Positions 27,739-36,617 of a stretch of DNA of 64,000 bases are shown here, piece by piece. The notes beneath the pieces are model-generated. The model was not told the DNA's origin, ran no database searches, and saw only the letters and a program-made list of their open reading frames with translations. The stretch comes from Blastococcus sp. HT6-30. GTDB lineage: Bacteria > Actinomycetota > Actinomycetes > Mycobacteriales > Geodermatophilaceae. The position numbers and the translations under genes are program-made. Location: NCBI RefSeq assembly GCF_039729015.1, contig NZ_CP155792.1:1884001-1948000 (forward strand). Reading direction: 5' to 3'. Within the stretch, counting starts at the first letter, position 1. The number at the start of each line of letters is the position of its first letter.

Positions 27739-28979
27739 GACCCGCTCCCGGCGGTCGCGCCCTCCGGCGCGAGGGGCAGCCGGGCGCGGACCCGGAAGCC
27801 CCCTCGGGGATCGGGCCCCGCCTCGAGTTCGCCGCCGACGGACGTGGCCCGCTCCTGCAGTCCGATCAACCCGTACCCGCCGGGGGTGCCCCGGCTCTCC
27901 CGTCCCCCGACCGGGCCGCGCCCGTCGTCGCTGATGTCGACCTCCAGGCGATCAGGCCGCCAGGTGAGCACGACCCGGATCTCCGCCGGGCCCGCGTGCT
28001 TGGCGGCGTTGGTCAGCGCCTCCTGCAGGATGCGGTAGGCGGCCAGGTCCAGCTGCGGCGGCAGCGATCGCGCGGTCCCGTTCACCGTCAGGGCGACCAC
28101 CAGCCCGGTCGCGCGCGCACCGGCGAGGAGCTCGTCGAGCCGGTCCAACCCCGGCTGCGGGCCACGGCCGGCGGAGGCGGGGGCAGAGGCCGCGCCGCCG
28201 GAGCCGGACCCGGGCCCGTCGTCGACACGGAGGACACCCAGCAGCTGGCGCATCTCGGTGAGCGTCCGTCGGCTGCTGTCCTCGATCACGCCCAGCGCCT
28301 TGCGCGCGGTCTCGGGATCCCGGTCCATGACGTGCCGCCCCACTCCCGCCTGGACGGCGATGACGCTCATGCTGTGGGCCATCACGTCGTGCAGCTCGCG
28401 CGCGATGCGCAGCCGCTCCTGGGCCACCGCCTCCCGACTGTGTGCCTCGCGGTTCGCCTCGGCCTCCCGGGCCCGCTCCGCCAGCGCAACGGCCTGCAGT
28501 CGGCGGGTCCGGGCGGCGTCGCCCAGCGACCAGGCCGCGGCGGCCAGCAGTCCGTCCTGCAGCGCCGATCCCCAGGTGTACTCCGCGCGCCACTGCAGGT
28601 AGACGACCAGCATGGGCAGTGCCGCCAGGAGGAGCCCCGGCACCGACAAGCGCCGCGGGCACTGGGCCGCAACCCCGTAGAGGGCGACCAACACCGCGTA
28701 GCCGGAGAGCGAAGGCGGGTAGCCCAGCGCGACGAAGACGACCATCGCCATCGAGGCCAGCACCAGGACGGTCCACGGCGCCCACCGGCGCACCAGAACC
28801 GGCAGCGTGGCCACCGCCGCCAGGAGCCAAGCCAGGGCGTCGATCGGCCGCTCCCCCACGTCCGACGGCGCGGCCGCCAGCAGCCGGCCGGCGTGCAGCA
28901 CGGCCAGGGCCGCCGTGAGCACCCCGTCGACCAGCCACGGCAGCGCGCGGCGCATCCGTTCAGGAGGTCGTCCGGGCAC
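27735..28979 (-). CDS. sensor histidine kinase (DesK/NarX type)
   Basis: 414 residues. Four to six hydrophobic helices in residues 12-150, then a HisKA_3 dimerisation segment with RIARELHDVMAHSMSVIAVQAG (phospho-accepting H197) and a HATPase domain with QEALTNAAKHA, DDGRG and GLIGLQERA. The external part is tiny, so the stimulus is probably sensed in the membrane. GTG start with TACAGT six bases upstream, suggesting a leaderless transcript. A Gly/Ser-rich linker lies near residues 255-275. Confidence 0.92.
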   Translation of the reverse strand: MPGRPPERMRRALPWLVDGVLTAALAVLHAGRLLAAAPSDVGERPIDALAWLLAAVATLPVLVRRWAPWTVLVLASMAMVVFVALGYPPSLSGYAVLVALYGVAAQCPRRLSVPGLLLAALPMLVVYLQWRAEYTWGSALQDGLLAAAAWSLGDAARTRRLQAVALAERAREAEANREAHSREAVAQERLRIARELHDVMAHSMSVIAVQAGVGRHVMDRDPETARKALGVIEDSSRRTLTEMRQLLGVLRVDDGPGSGSGGAASAPASAGRGPQPGLDRLDELLAGARATGLVVALTVNGTARSLPPQLDLAAYRILQEALTNAAKHAGPAEIRVVLTWRPDRLEVDISDDGRGPVGGRESRGTPGGYGLIGLQERATSVGGELEAGPDPRGGFRVRARLPLAPEGATAGSGS

Positions 28980-29280
28980 CGGGCCACTGTAGGAATGCCC
29001 ACGGCTGCTCTGCCTGCCCCGTCAGGAGGAGACCGACCTACACCTGGAGTCTGACCCCGCGCCCGTGGCCACTGCCCGCGCTCCCGGTGACGGCCTCCGG
29101 GGGCTTCTGCCCGGGCCCCGGACCTGGCGCTCGACTACCACTCCCGGCGCAGCCGCCGGCGTGCCCTACCCCGGCAAGCGGGCCCCGGGGACCCGACCGC
29201 TGGGCGATGCCCGACGCGGCCGCCCCCTCCTACCGTTCCGGCCCGACGACGAACGAGCGACGACCGGGAGGAGCGCGGCG
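28980..29280. promoter_or_regulatory. divergent promoter region between kinase and ABC exporter genes
   Basis: Holds TACAGT at 28986-28991 on the minus strand, six bases before the kinase GTG, and TACCGT at 29231-29236 on the plus strand, a candidate -10 for the exporter with a leader of roughly 40 bases. No inverted repeat that could be a clear operator was found. Confidence 0.4.
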
Positions 29281-30195
29281 GTGGCGGTCATCGAAGTAGC
29301 AGGGTTGACCAAGCGGTACGGGGAGGTGACGGCGGTGGAGGACGTGGCCTTCACCGCCGAGGCCGGGCGGGTGCTGGGATTCCTGGGCCCCAACGGAGCG
29401 GGCAAGACCACGACGCTCCGCATGCTCATGGGTCTGGTCGCCCCCACTGCCGGGCACGCGACCATCGACGGCGTCGCCGTCCGGGACCTCCCCGACCCGG
29501 TCCGCACCGTGGGGGCGGTGCTCTCCACCGGTGCCTTCCACCCCCGCCGGACCGGGCGAGGTCATCTGCGCGTGCTCGCCGCGATGGCCTCGCTGCCCGC
29601 CCGCCGGGTCGACGAGGTCCTGGAGCTGGTGGGGCTCACCGATGCCGGAGACCGGCGGGCCGGCGGCTACAGCCTCGGCATGCAGCAGCGCCTCGGCCTG
29701 GCCGCGGCCCTGCTCGGCGATCCCCGCGTCCTCGTGCTCGACGAGCCCGCCAACGGGCTGGACCCCGACGGGATCCGCTGGCTGCGGACCTTCCTGCGCT
29801 ACCTCGCCGCCGAGGACCGCACCGTGCTGGTCTCCAGCCACGTCCTCGCCGAAGTGGAGCACACCGTCGACGACATCGTCGTCATCCGCTCCGGACGGCT
29901 GGTCGCCCAGGGTGCCCTGGCCGACCTGATGCGCACACCGGAGCCGGTCGTCACCGTCCGGACGCCGCAGCCCGACCGGCTCGCCACGCTGCTGTCCGGG
30001 GCCGGAGGAACCAGCACCACGGTGGCCGCCGACCGGCTGGAGATCCGCGGCCTCGCCCCCGAATCGGTCGCCGAGGCAGCCGCCGGCGCCGGGATCCCCC
30101 TCTACGCCATCGACTCGACCACTCCCTCGCTCGAGGAGCTCTTCTTCTCCCTCGTGTCCGACCAGGACGCGGCCCAGACCGGAGGCATCCGATGA
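29281..30195 (+). CDS. ABC transporter ATP-binding protein (ABC-2 type exporter)
   Basis: 304 residues. Walker A GPNGAGKTTTLRML at about 37-50, signature YSLGMQQRLGLAAALL, Walker B VLVLDEPANGLDPDGIRWLR, switch His in SSHVLAE. The C-terminal 80 residues follow the DrrA-like layout. GTG start is preceded by GGGAGGAG. Its stop overlaps the permease start, so the two form one exporter, divergent from a two-component system that may regulate it. Substrate unknown; antibiotic or lipid export is typical. Confidence 0.9.
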   Translation: MAVIEVAGLTKRYGEVTAVEDVAFTAEAGRVLGFLGPNGAGKTTTLRMLMGLVAPTAGHATIDGVAVRDLPDPVRTVGAVLSTGAFHPRRTGRGHLRVLAAMASLPARRVDEVLELVGLTDAGDRRAGGYSLGMQQRLGLAAALLGDPRVLVLDEPANGLDPDGIRWLRTFLRYLAAEDRTVLVSSHVLAEVEHTVDDIVVIRSGRLVAQGALADLMRTPEPVVTVRTPQPDRLATLLSGAGGTSTTVAADRLEIRGLAPESVAEAAAGAGIPLYAIDSTTPSLEELFFSLVSDQDAAQTGGIR

Positions 30196-30905
30196 CCGCT
30201 CTCCTGCGCGCCGAGCAGATCCGCCTGCGCACCATTCCCGCTCCGCTGATCGCCGTCGCGGTGATCCTCACGATGACCGGGCTCCTGGTCGGACTCGCCT
30301 TCGGGCTGGCGCCGGCCGATGTCGCCGAGGATCTCGCCGAGGCCGTGCGCGTCCCCGGTGTCCTGGCGGCGGTCACGATGCTGGTGCTCGGGATCCTGGG
30401 CGGCTCCAGTGACCACCAGCACCGGACCGCGGAGTCGACCTATCTCGTCCGGCCCCGCCGTGTCGACGTCTTCGCCGCCCGACAGCTGACCTACGCGGTC
30501 TTCGGCGGAGTCACCGGTGCCCTCACGGGGCTGGTCTCGTGGCTGCTCGCCGGCGTGATCGGCTCCGCCCGGGGCCTGCCGGCAGGGCCCACGGCCGACG
30601 CGGTCGGCCTGATCACCGCACCGGCCGTAGCCGCCACCCTCGCCGCCGTCCTGGGCGTGGGCGTCGGCTACGCCGCACGCTCGACGGTCGCCGGGATCCT
30701 CGGGCTCATGGCCTGGGCCGTGGTCGGCGAGAATCTCGTCGGCCTCCTCGTCCCGTCGACCTACCTGCCGGTGGGCGCCGTCAACGCCACCATGGGGCTC
30801 TCCGACGCCGGCCAGCCGCTCCACGGGGCGATCGCCCTGGCCGCCTACGCCGCGATCGCCGCCGTCGTCGCCGGCCGGCTCGTCCTCCCCAGGGACATCA
30901 CGTGA
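30192..30905 (+). CDS. ABC-2 type permease
   Basis: 237 residues with about six hydrophobic helices (for example PLIAVAVILTMTGLLVGLAFGL and GAIALAAYAAIAAVVAGRLVL). The N-terminus MTALLRAEQIRLRTI is the usual coupling helix of ABC-2 permeases. ATGA overlap with the ATPase gene. Transported compound cannot be predicted. Confidence 0.85.
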   Translation: MTALLRAEQIRLRTIPAPLIAVAVILTMTGLLVGLAFGLAPADVAEDLAEAVRVPGVLAAVTMLVLGILGGSSDHQHRTAESTYLVRPRRVDVFAARQLTYAVFGGVTGALTGLVSWLLAGVIGSARGLPAGPTADAVGLITAPAVAATLAAVLGVGVGYAARSTVAGILGLMAWAVVGENLVGLLVPSTYLPVGAVNATMGLSDAGQPLHGAIALAAYAAIAAVVAGRLVLPRDIT

Positions 30906-30909
30906 ACGG

Positions 30910-31731
30910 GTGCCCGCCACGTCTCCCATGGCCCAGCCCGACCTGTCCGGGCGGGTGGTGCTGGTCACCGGTGGCACCTCGGGCATCGGGTTGGCCACGG
31001 CCGCCGCATTCCTGGACGCGGGGGCAGCCGTCGCCGTCGCCGGGCGCGATGCCGGCCCCGGTCAGACGGCTCTCCGGCGGCTCGAGCCTCATGCCCGTGA
31101 GGCCTGCATGGTGATGTTCCAGCTCACCGACGTCACCGAGGAAGGCGAAGTCGAGGAGCTCGTCCGCGCTGTCCAGCGTCGCTTCGGCGGCCTGGACATC
31201 GCGGTCAACGGCGCCGCCAACGCCGAAGGGGCCGCCGACAGCGGGCCCGCCTTCACCGACATGTCCTCGTCGGCGTTCGAGTACCTCGTCCGTGCTTCGC
31301 TGACCAGCGTCTGGCTGTGCATGCCTCACGAACTGCCTGCCATAGCTGCCAGCGGGGGCGGCTCCATCATCAACATCAGCTCGATCGACGCGTTGCTCGC
31401 CCCGGCCGGGACCGCTCCGTACGCCGCGGCCAAAGCGGGGGTGAACGCGCTCAGCCGTGCGGCGGCAGCCGAGTACGCCTCGCGGGGCATCCGGGTCAAC
31501 GTCATCAGTCCGGGCGCAGTCCGGACGCCGATGCTCGAGGCGAACCTGGCAGCCGACAGCGAGGAGGCACGAGCGGCCCTCCTCGACGGCTACCTGTCCC
31601 GGATCGCGGCCCGTCGCCTGGGTGAGCCGCGCGAAGTGGCGGCCGCGGCCGTCTGGCTGGCGTCCGAGCACGCGTCCTACGTGATCGGTCACAACCTCGT
31701 CATCGACGGTGCCGTCGACGGTGCGTGGTGA
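30910..31731 (+). CDS. SDR family oxidoreductase
   Basis: 273 residues. TGGTSGIGLATAAAF for cofactor binding, VNGAAN in place of the usual NNAG, Ser in INISSIDALL and the catalytic pair in YAAAKAG; the C-terminal LVIDGAVDGAW closes the fold. The VAGRDAG segment suggests NADP(H). The listed GTG start is uncertain: the ATG at 30928 gives an N-terminus (MAQPDLSGR) closer to relatives, and neither has a good ribosome binding site. Overlaps the next gene's upstream region. Confidence 0.85.
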   Translation: MPATSPMAQPDLSGRVVLVTGGTSGIGLATAAAFLDAGAAVAVAGRDAGPGQTALRRLEPHAREACMVMFQLTDVTEEGEVEELVRAVQRRFGGLDIAVNGAANAEGAADSGPAFTDMSSSAFEYLVRASLTSVWLCMPHELPAIAASGGGSIINISSIDALLAPAGTAPYAAAKAGVNALSRAAAAEYASRGIRVNVISPGAVRTPMLEANLAADSEEARAALLDGYLSRIAARRLGEPREVAAAAVWLASEHASYVIGHNLVIDGAVDGAW

Positions 31732-31781
31732 GCCGCCGCCCTACCCGCCCCACCCGGTCGGCGCCGAGCGTCTGGAGGACA

Positions 31782-32486
31782 GTGCTGACCCGCCGAACCA
31801 CTCCCGTAGCCGCGATGCTGGCGGTCCTGACCACCACCGGCTGTTCCCTCGTTCCGGACACCGGCCCAGCCACCACCCAAGACCGCGTCGTCGCCGGCGT
31901 CACCGGCGTCCGGCTGGAGACCAGCGGGACACTGTCCATCACTCCGGGCGCTAGCCCCGCCCTCACCGTGACCGCCGGCAGCGAGATCATCGACACGCTC
32001 ACCAGCGACGTCGAGGACGGGGTTCTGGTGCTCGCGCTCGACGGCCGGCCCCCCACGCTCGGCGACGTGCACTACTCGCTGACCGTCTCTCACCTCGACA
32101 CCCTCGTCGTGGCCGGTTCCGGACAGGCCGTCGCCAGTTCCGTACCGGCCGACGCGTTGTCGGTCGCGGTCGACGGCTCCGGCGACGTCGAGATGAGCGG
32201 CATGGACATCGACGAACTGCACGTGGCGCTGACGGGCTCAGGAACCGTCGAGGCCCAGGGCGACGCCATCACCCAGGAGGTGCGAGTGGAAGGGTCCGGG
32301 AACTACGCCGCCGACCTCCTCGACAGCGCCGTGGCCACGGTGACCGTGGCCGGCTCCGGCAACGCCGATGTCCGGGTCACCGACGCCATCACCGCGACCA
32401 TCCGAGGAAGCGGGGACATCAGGCACACCGGCGGCGCCCGGGTCACGAGCACGGTCGACGGCTCCGGGGAGGTCGTCGCGCGGTAG
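31782..32486 (+). CDS. GIN-domain (DUF2807) lipoprotein
   Basis: 234 residues. MLTRRTTPVAAMLAVLTTTGC is a lipoprotein signal with Cys21. The rest is a single-stranded right-handed beta-helix-like GIN domain, recognisable from repeating GSG turns (VAGSGQ, VDGSGD, LTGSGT, VEGSGN, VAGSGN, IRGSGD, VDGSGE). Related proteins are surface or periplasmic and of unknown function. The GTG start was chosen because it gives a normal signal peptide and GGAGG lies three bases before it; a GTG 19 codons upstream is possible. A broken paralogue lies at 36.24 kb. Confidence 0.8.
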   Translation: MLTRRTTPVAAMLAVLTTTGCSLVPDTGPATTQDRVVAGVTGVRLETSGTLSITPGASPALTVTAGSEIIDTLTSDVEDGVLVLALDGRPPTLGDVHYSLTVSHLDTLVVAGSGQAVASSVPADALSVAVDGSGDVEMSGMDIDELHVALTGSGTVEAQGDAITQEVRVEGSGNYAADLLDSAVATVTVAGSGNADVRVTDAITATIRGSGDIRHTGGARVTSTVDGSGEVVAR

Positions 32487-32488
32487 CC

Positions 32489-32690
32489 CGCATCATGATC
32501 ATCGGTGCGCGGCGGCCCCGGCCTCCTGTCCCTCCCGGATGGTGGTCGACATCGCCGAGATCAGCGTGCGTGTCGCGCATCCGCCGCGTGAGCAGCCAGA
32601 TGACCAGCACTGCGGTCAGCCCGTCGAGCCAACCGGCCAGTTGTGCGGTGGGGGCCGGGTCATCAGCGGCACGACCGTGAGACCACTGAG
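32489..32690 (-). pseudogene. decayed fragment of a membrane protein
   Basis: On the minus strand, ELGLSGLTVVPLMTRP in one frame continues in another as PTAQLAGWLDGLTAV and LVIWLLTRRMRD. The joined sequence looks like the end of a membrane protein with a one-base frameshift. No start is visible. Family not recognised. Confidence 0.35.
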
Positions 32691-32702
32691 GCCCAGCTCA
32701 GC

Positions 32703-33006
32703 TCACGACGTCGTGCGCCGCCGGCCCCAGCGGTCCCTGGCGCGGATGAGGCCCGACGCGGCGACGTGCGCCCCGGCGACCACCAGCGGCGCGAGCAGCG
32801 GTACGGGCGCCACCGGCACCTCCGCGCGGCGGAGTCGTCGCCAGGCCCAGAGGGCGAAGGGCGCGGAGCAGGTGCGCGGTTGCGTGGTCCAACCGTCCGA
32901 CCAGCTCCAGGCGGCCGGTCACGAGGTCCAGGCGCGCGAGAAGCCGTGAGACGTCGTCGCAGTGGGGATCGGTCGGAGAAGCGGACGGCAGGGCCACTGC
33001 GGTCAC
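32703..33006 (-). pseudogene. frameshifted small membrane protein
   Basis: From a GTG, one frame reads DDVSRLLARLDLVTGRLELV then GRLDHATAHLLRA; after about 32885 the next frame continues FALWAWRRLRRAEVPVAPV then PLLAPLVVAGAHVAASGLI and RARDRWGRRRTTS to a stop. Together this would be a protein of about 100 residues with one or two hydrophobic helices and a basic tail. One base change restores it, so it is a recent pseudogene or a sequencing error. No family recognised. Confidence 0.4.
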
Positions 33007-33276
33007 CTCGAGAACGAGGAGGAGTCGCCGGTGGCGGAAGGCAACGACCGGCACCCGCACCGGTGCGGGCAGAGGCCGCGTTTTCGACCCATTGAGACGC
33101 TGACCCGCCCGCGGCGCAGAAGCCACCGGCGCAGCCGTCGCCGCATGGCCAGCCGGCAAGCTGCGGCACGCGGGCGGCGTCCTGCACGAGGCTCCCCCGC
33201 AACGCCGTCCATACCTTTCGGGTACGTCGGTATGCGACGACGGTTGCCGCCCTGGGATCCGGGAAGGGGCACGCAC

Positions 33277-34140
33277 ATGCCGAGGACCGTGGAGATCACC
33301 CTTCCCCCCGATCTGGTCGATGCCGCGGTGGAGGAGTTGCGCGGTCTCGAGCCGCTGTCGCTGCGTGTGCTGCGTGGCGTGTCGCTGCAGCCGCCGGGCG
33401 ACGTGATCAGCGTGGAGGTGACCAACCGCCGGCTCGCCGCGGTGATGCGCCTGGCCGACCGGTGCGGCGTCGGTCAGGAGTCCTCGGTCTCGCTGTCCTC
33501 GAGCAGGCCGGCCAGCGTCATCTCCGCCGGCCGGCAGGACGACGTGCTCCGGGACATCACCAGTGGGACGGCCGAGGAGATCGAGCTCGAGATCGGCCGG
33601 GAAAGCACGATGACCGCCGGCAAGCTCGGCGTGATGGCCACCGCCGGCCTCCTGGCGGGGCTCGGCCTGGCCAGCGGCGCCTTGCACCTGATCATCGGCG
33701 CCATGGTCATCGCACCGGGCTTCGAGCCGTTCAGCCGACTCGCCCTGGGGCTGATCGAGCGCAGCCGCGCCTGGCAGCGCGGCCTCGTCGACATCGCCAG
33801 GGGGTACGCCGCCCTGGCCGCCGGCGCCGCCCTCAGTGCCGCCGCCTGCGCCACCTTCGGCGCCGGCGCGCTGGCGGCGGGGACCGGCAGCTACCTGCCG
33901 TCGTCGGCCCTGATCGACTACTTCTCCACCACGTCCTGGACCAGCTGGGCGGTGGCCGTGGTGGCCGGGCTGGGCGGTGGACTGCTCCTGGTGATCAACC
34001 GCCGGGTACTGACCGCGGGGGTCATGATCGCGCTCGGCCTCATCCCCGCCCTGACCCTGGCGGCCATGGCCCTGGTCGCCGGCGACGTCGAGCTGGCCCT
34101 GCTAGCCTGGGCCGGTGGAGCGTGGACGCCATCGTGGTGA
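33277..34140 (+). CDS. DUF389 domain membrane protein, C-terminus frameshifted
   Basis: 287 residues as read. The first 75 residues are a soluble ferredoxin-like part, then GKLGVMATAGLLAGLGLASGA and LHLIIGAMVIAPGFEPFSRLALGL, the DUF389 signature with several membrane helices. The frame stops after AWAGGAWTPSW, but a shift of one base near 34115 continues as WSVDAIVVTATSAAVFFWHRR to a stop at 34205, which looks like the missing last membrane helix. So the gene is probably truncated by a frameshift, or the sequence has an error there. ATG start with AAGGGG upstream. Function of the family is unknown. Confidence 0.75.
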   Translation: MPRTVEITLPPDLVDAAVEELRGLEPLSLRVLRGVSLQPPGDVISVEVTNRRLAAVMRLADRCGVGQESSVSLSSSRPASVISAGRQDDVLRDITSGTAEEIELEIGRESTMTAGKLGVMATAGLLAGLGLASGALHLIIGAMVIAPGFEPFSRLALGLIERSRAWQRGLVDIARGYAALAAGAALSAAACATFGAGALAAGTGSYLPSSALIDYFSTTSWTSWAVAVVAGLGGGLLLVINRRVLTAGVMIALGLIPALTLAAMALVAGDVELALLAWAGGAWTPSW

Positions 34141-34382
34141 CGGCGACGTCGGCGGCGGTCTTCTTCTGGCACCGCAGGCACGACGGCCGAGCCTCCACCG
34201 GTTGACCAGCACAGGGACTCCGTCGGGGGGGCCTCCGGCAGTGACACCCGAGCAGGCCGGCGCGCTGCCTCGCTGAAAGTCTTGGCTACGAGGACAGATG
34301 GTCCACGGTCACCGATCGGGCACGAGGCCCCGGTTGGCACGCCCCCGGTTGGGCCGGCGCTGGGGCCGGGTACCGGCCAGCG

Positions 34383-36026
34383 GTGGCAGACACCAGAGAT
34401 TCCCTGCAGCACGTCGCCGCCGAGACGTTCGGCTGGCCGGAACTGCACCCCGAACAGCTCGAGGCGATGGAGCAGGTGATGGCCGGCCGGGACGTCCTGG
34501 CGGTGCTGCCGACCGGCGCGGGGAAGTCGGCCATCTACCAGGTGCCCGCCCTCCTGCTGGACGGCCCCACGCTGGTCGTGTCGCCGCTGCTGGCACTGCA
34601 GCGGGACCAGATGGGGGGCATCGATGACTCGGCCGCCCCCGAGGCCGTCGCGGTCAACTCGGCCCAGCGCGCCGGGGAGACCCGGCACGCCTGGGACGCC
34701 GTCCGGGAAGGCGACGCCGAATACCTGTTCCTCTCCCCCGAACAGCTGGCCAAGGATGACGTCCTCGACCAACTCGCCGTGCTCGGCATCAGCTTCTTCG
34801 TCGTCGACGAGGCGCACTGCGTCTCCGCCTGGGGCCACGACTTCCGCCCCGACTACCTGCGACTGGGGACAGCGATCGAACGGCTCGGGCACCCGCCGGT
34901 CCTGGCCCTGACCGCAACCGCGGCGCTGCCGGTGCGCCGGGACATCACGGAGCGGCTCGGCCTGCACGACCCCGCCGAGATCATCGCGAGCTTCGACCGG
35001 CCCAACCTGCGGCTGGCCGTCGAGCGGGAGAGCGACGACCGGCGGAAACGGTCCGCCGTCGTCGTCCGGGTGAGCGGGCTGATGTCCGACCCGGCCACCC
35101 GTGGCGGGCTGGTCTACGTCGCCAGCCGCAAGGACGCCGAGCACTACGCCGACGAGCTCGCCCAGCTGGGCCACCGTGTCGCGGCCTACCACGCAGGCAT
35201 GAAGGCGTCCGACCGCAAGCAGGTGCACGAGCAGTTCCTCGACGGCGAGGTGGACGTGGTGGTGGCCACCTCGGCCTTCGGCATGGGCATCGACAAGCCG
35301 GACGTGCGGTTCGTCGTGCACGCCTCGGCGCCGGAGTCGCTGGACTCCTATTACCAGCAGATCGGCCGCGCCGGACGCGACGGCGAGCCGGCGGAGATCC
35401 ACCTCCTCTACCGGGCCGAGGACCTGCACCTGCAGACCTTCCTCACCGCCAGCCGTGCCCCCGCAGACGTGCTGGAGGAGGTGGCAGAGTCCCTCGACCA
35501 GCACGACGAGCCGATGGCCACCGCAGAGCTGGCCTCCGACGTCGACGCCCCGGCGGCCAAGCGCACCCGGGCGGTGAACCTGCTGGAGCAGGCCGGTGCC
35601 GTCGGCACCACCGAGGACGGCCGGCTGGAGTACCTGGACCCCGACATGGACCCGGACAAGGCGGTCGCTGACGCCGTGGAGGTCTCCGAGACCCACCAAC
35701 GCCTCATCCGGTCCCGGATCGAGATGGTGCGTGGCTACGCCGAGACCACCGGCTGCCGGCGCCAGTTCCTCCTCGGCTACTTCGGCGAGCAGCTCCTCCA
35801 CCCCTGCGGCAACTGCGACACCTGCGAGGCCGGCACCGCCCAGGAGCACCCAGTCGACGACGCCCCGTTCCCGGTCAACAGCGCCGTCCGGCACGCCGAG
35901 TGGGGGCACGGTGTCGTCATGTCCGTCGAGCCCGACCGACTCACCGTGCTGTTCGACCAGGAGGGCTACAAGACACTCGCCACCGCCGCCGTGGCATCCC
36001 ACCACCTGCTCGAGGCGGCCGGGTGA
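34383..36026 (+). CDS. recQ: ATP-dependent DNA helicase RecQ
   Basis: 547 residues, 3'-5' helicase. Motif 0 is HPEQLEAMEQVM, Walker A LPTGAGKS at 42-49, DEAH box VVDEAHCVSAWGHDFRPDY at 141-159, motif III LTATA, motif V TSAFGMGIDKPDVRFVVH, motif VI QIGRAGRDG. The zinc-binding CRRQFLLGYFGE...CGNCDTC cluster follows, then a winged-helix-type region shortened compared with Escherichia coli RecQ and no HRDC domain. The last 50 residues (VRHAEWGHGVVMSVEPDRLTV) are a DUF3553-like tail common in actinobacterial RecQ. GTG start. Confidence 0.93.
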   Translation: MADTRDSLQHVAAETFGWPELHPEQLEAMEQVMAGRDVLAVLPTGAGKSAIYQVPALLLDGPTLVVSPLLALQRDQMGGIDDSAAPEAVAVNSAQRAGETRHAWDAVREGDAEYLFLSPEQLAKDDVLDQLAVLGISFFVVDEAHCVSAWGHDFRPDYLRLGTAIERLGHPPVLALTATAALPVRRDITERLGLHDPAEIIASFDRPNLRLAVERESDDRRKRSAVVVRVSGLMSDPATRGGLVYVASRKDAEHYADELAQLGHRVAAYHAGMKASDRKQVHEQFLDGEVDVVVATSAFGMGIDKPDVRFVVHASAPESLDSYYQQIGRAGRDGEPAEIHLLYRAEDLHLQTFLTASRAPADVLEEVAESLDQHDEPMATAELASDVDAPAAKRTRAVNLLEQAGAVGTTEDGRLEYLDPDMDPDKAVADAVEVSETHQRLIRSRIEMVRGYAETTGCRRQFLLGYFGEQLLHPCGNCDTCEAGTAQEHPVDDAPFPVNSAVRHAEWGHGVVMSVEPDRLTVLFDQEGYKTLATAAVASHHLLEAAG

Positions 36027-36237
36027 GGAGTGCTTACGCGCCGGGCTACGAGGTTGCCGTCGTCCGGTCGTCCCGCCGCCTCCAGCTGACAACCTCGGAG
36101 GGCGGAGTCGGCAAGGGCGGCCTCTGCACGGATACGACGGTCGCGGTGTCCACCCGGCCGAGGCAAGTGTCCATCGGCGGCAACGCGCTCGGGCACTGTC
36201 AGGTGGTCGACCCAGGGCGGTGAACCAGCCTCCATGA

Positions 36238-36426
36238 GGGTCCGGCGACTACGCGGTCGCGTCCCTCGACAGCCGGCGGGTCACGGTGGCCATCAGTGGC
36301 TCCGGCAACGCCTACATCCGCGCCACCGAGACCCTCAGCGCAGTCGTCCCCGGCAGCGGGGACATCGGCTACACCGGGGACTCACGGGTCAGCAGCACCG
36401 CCCATGGCTCCGGCGACGTGCGCACC
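36238..36426 (+). pseudogene. fragment of a second GIN-domain (DUF2807) protein
   Basis: The frame reads GSGDYAVASLDSRRVTVA then ISGSGNAYIRATETLSAV, VPGSGDIGYTGDSRVSST and AHGSGDVRTG, matching the last third of the lipoprotein at 31.78 kb (same GSGN, GSGDI, GSGxV turns). No signal peptide or N-terminal half is present and the frame continues into non-coding sequence. The rest of 36.0-36.6 kb holds no recognisable gene. Confidence 0.6.
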
Positions 36427-36617
36427 GGGCGAGAAATAGGGGCGCGGGCTCGGCAGCGCACTCGTCGTCCTCAGCGCCACCGCCGGCGGCCGCCGACCCG
36501 GCTGGCCGACCGCCAACGCTGCTTCTCGATACCTCCGACGCCGCCGTCAGCGTCGCCGCCATCGACGACGCGGTGTCGGCGACGCGGTGTCGGCGGCGAG
36601 GACCAACCCGACGGTCC

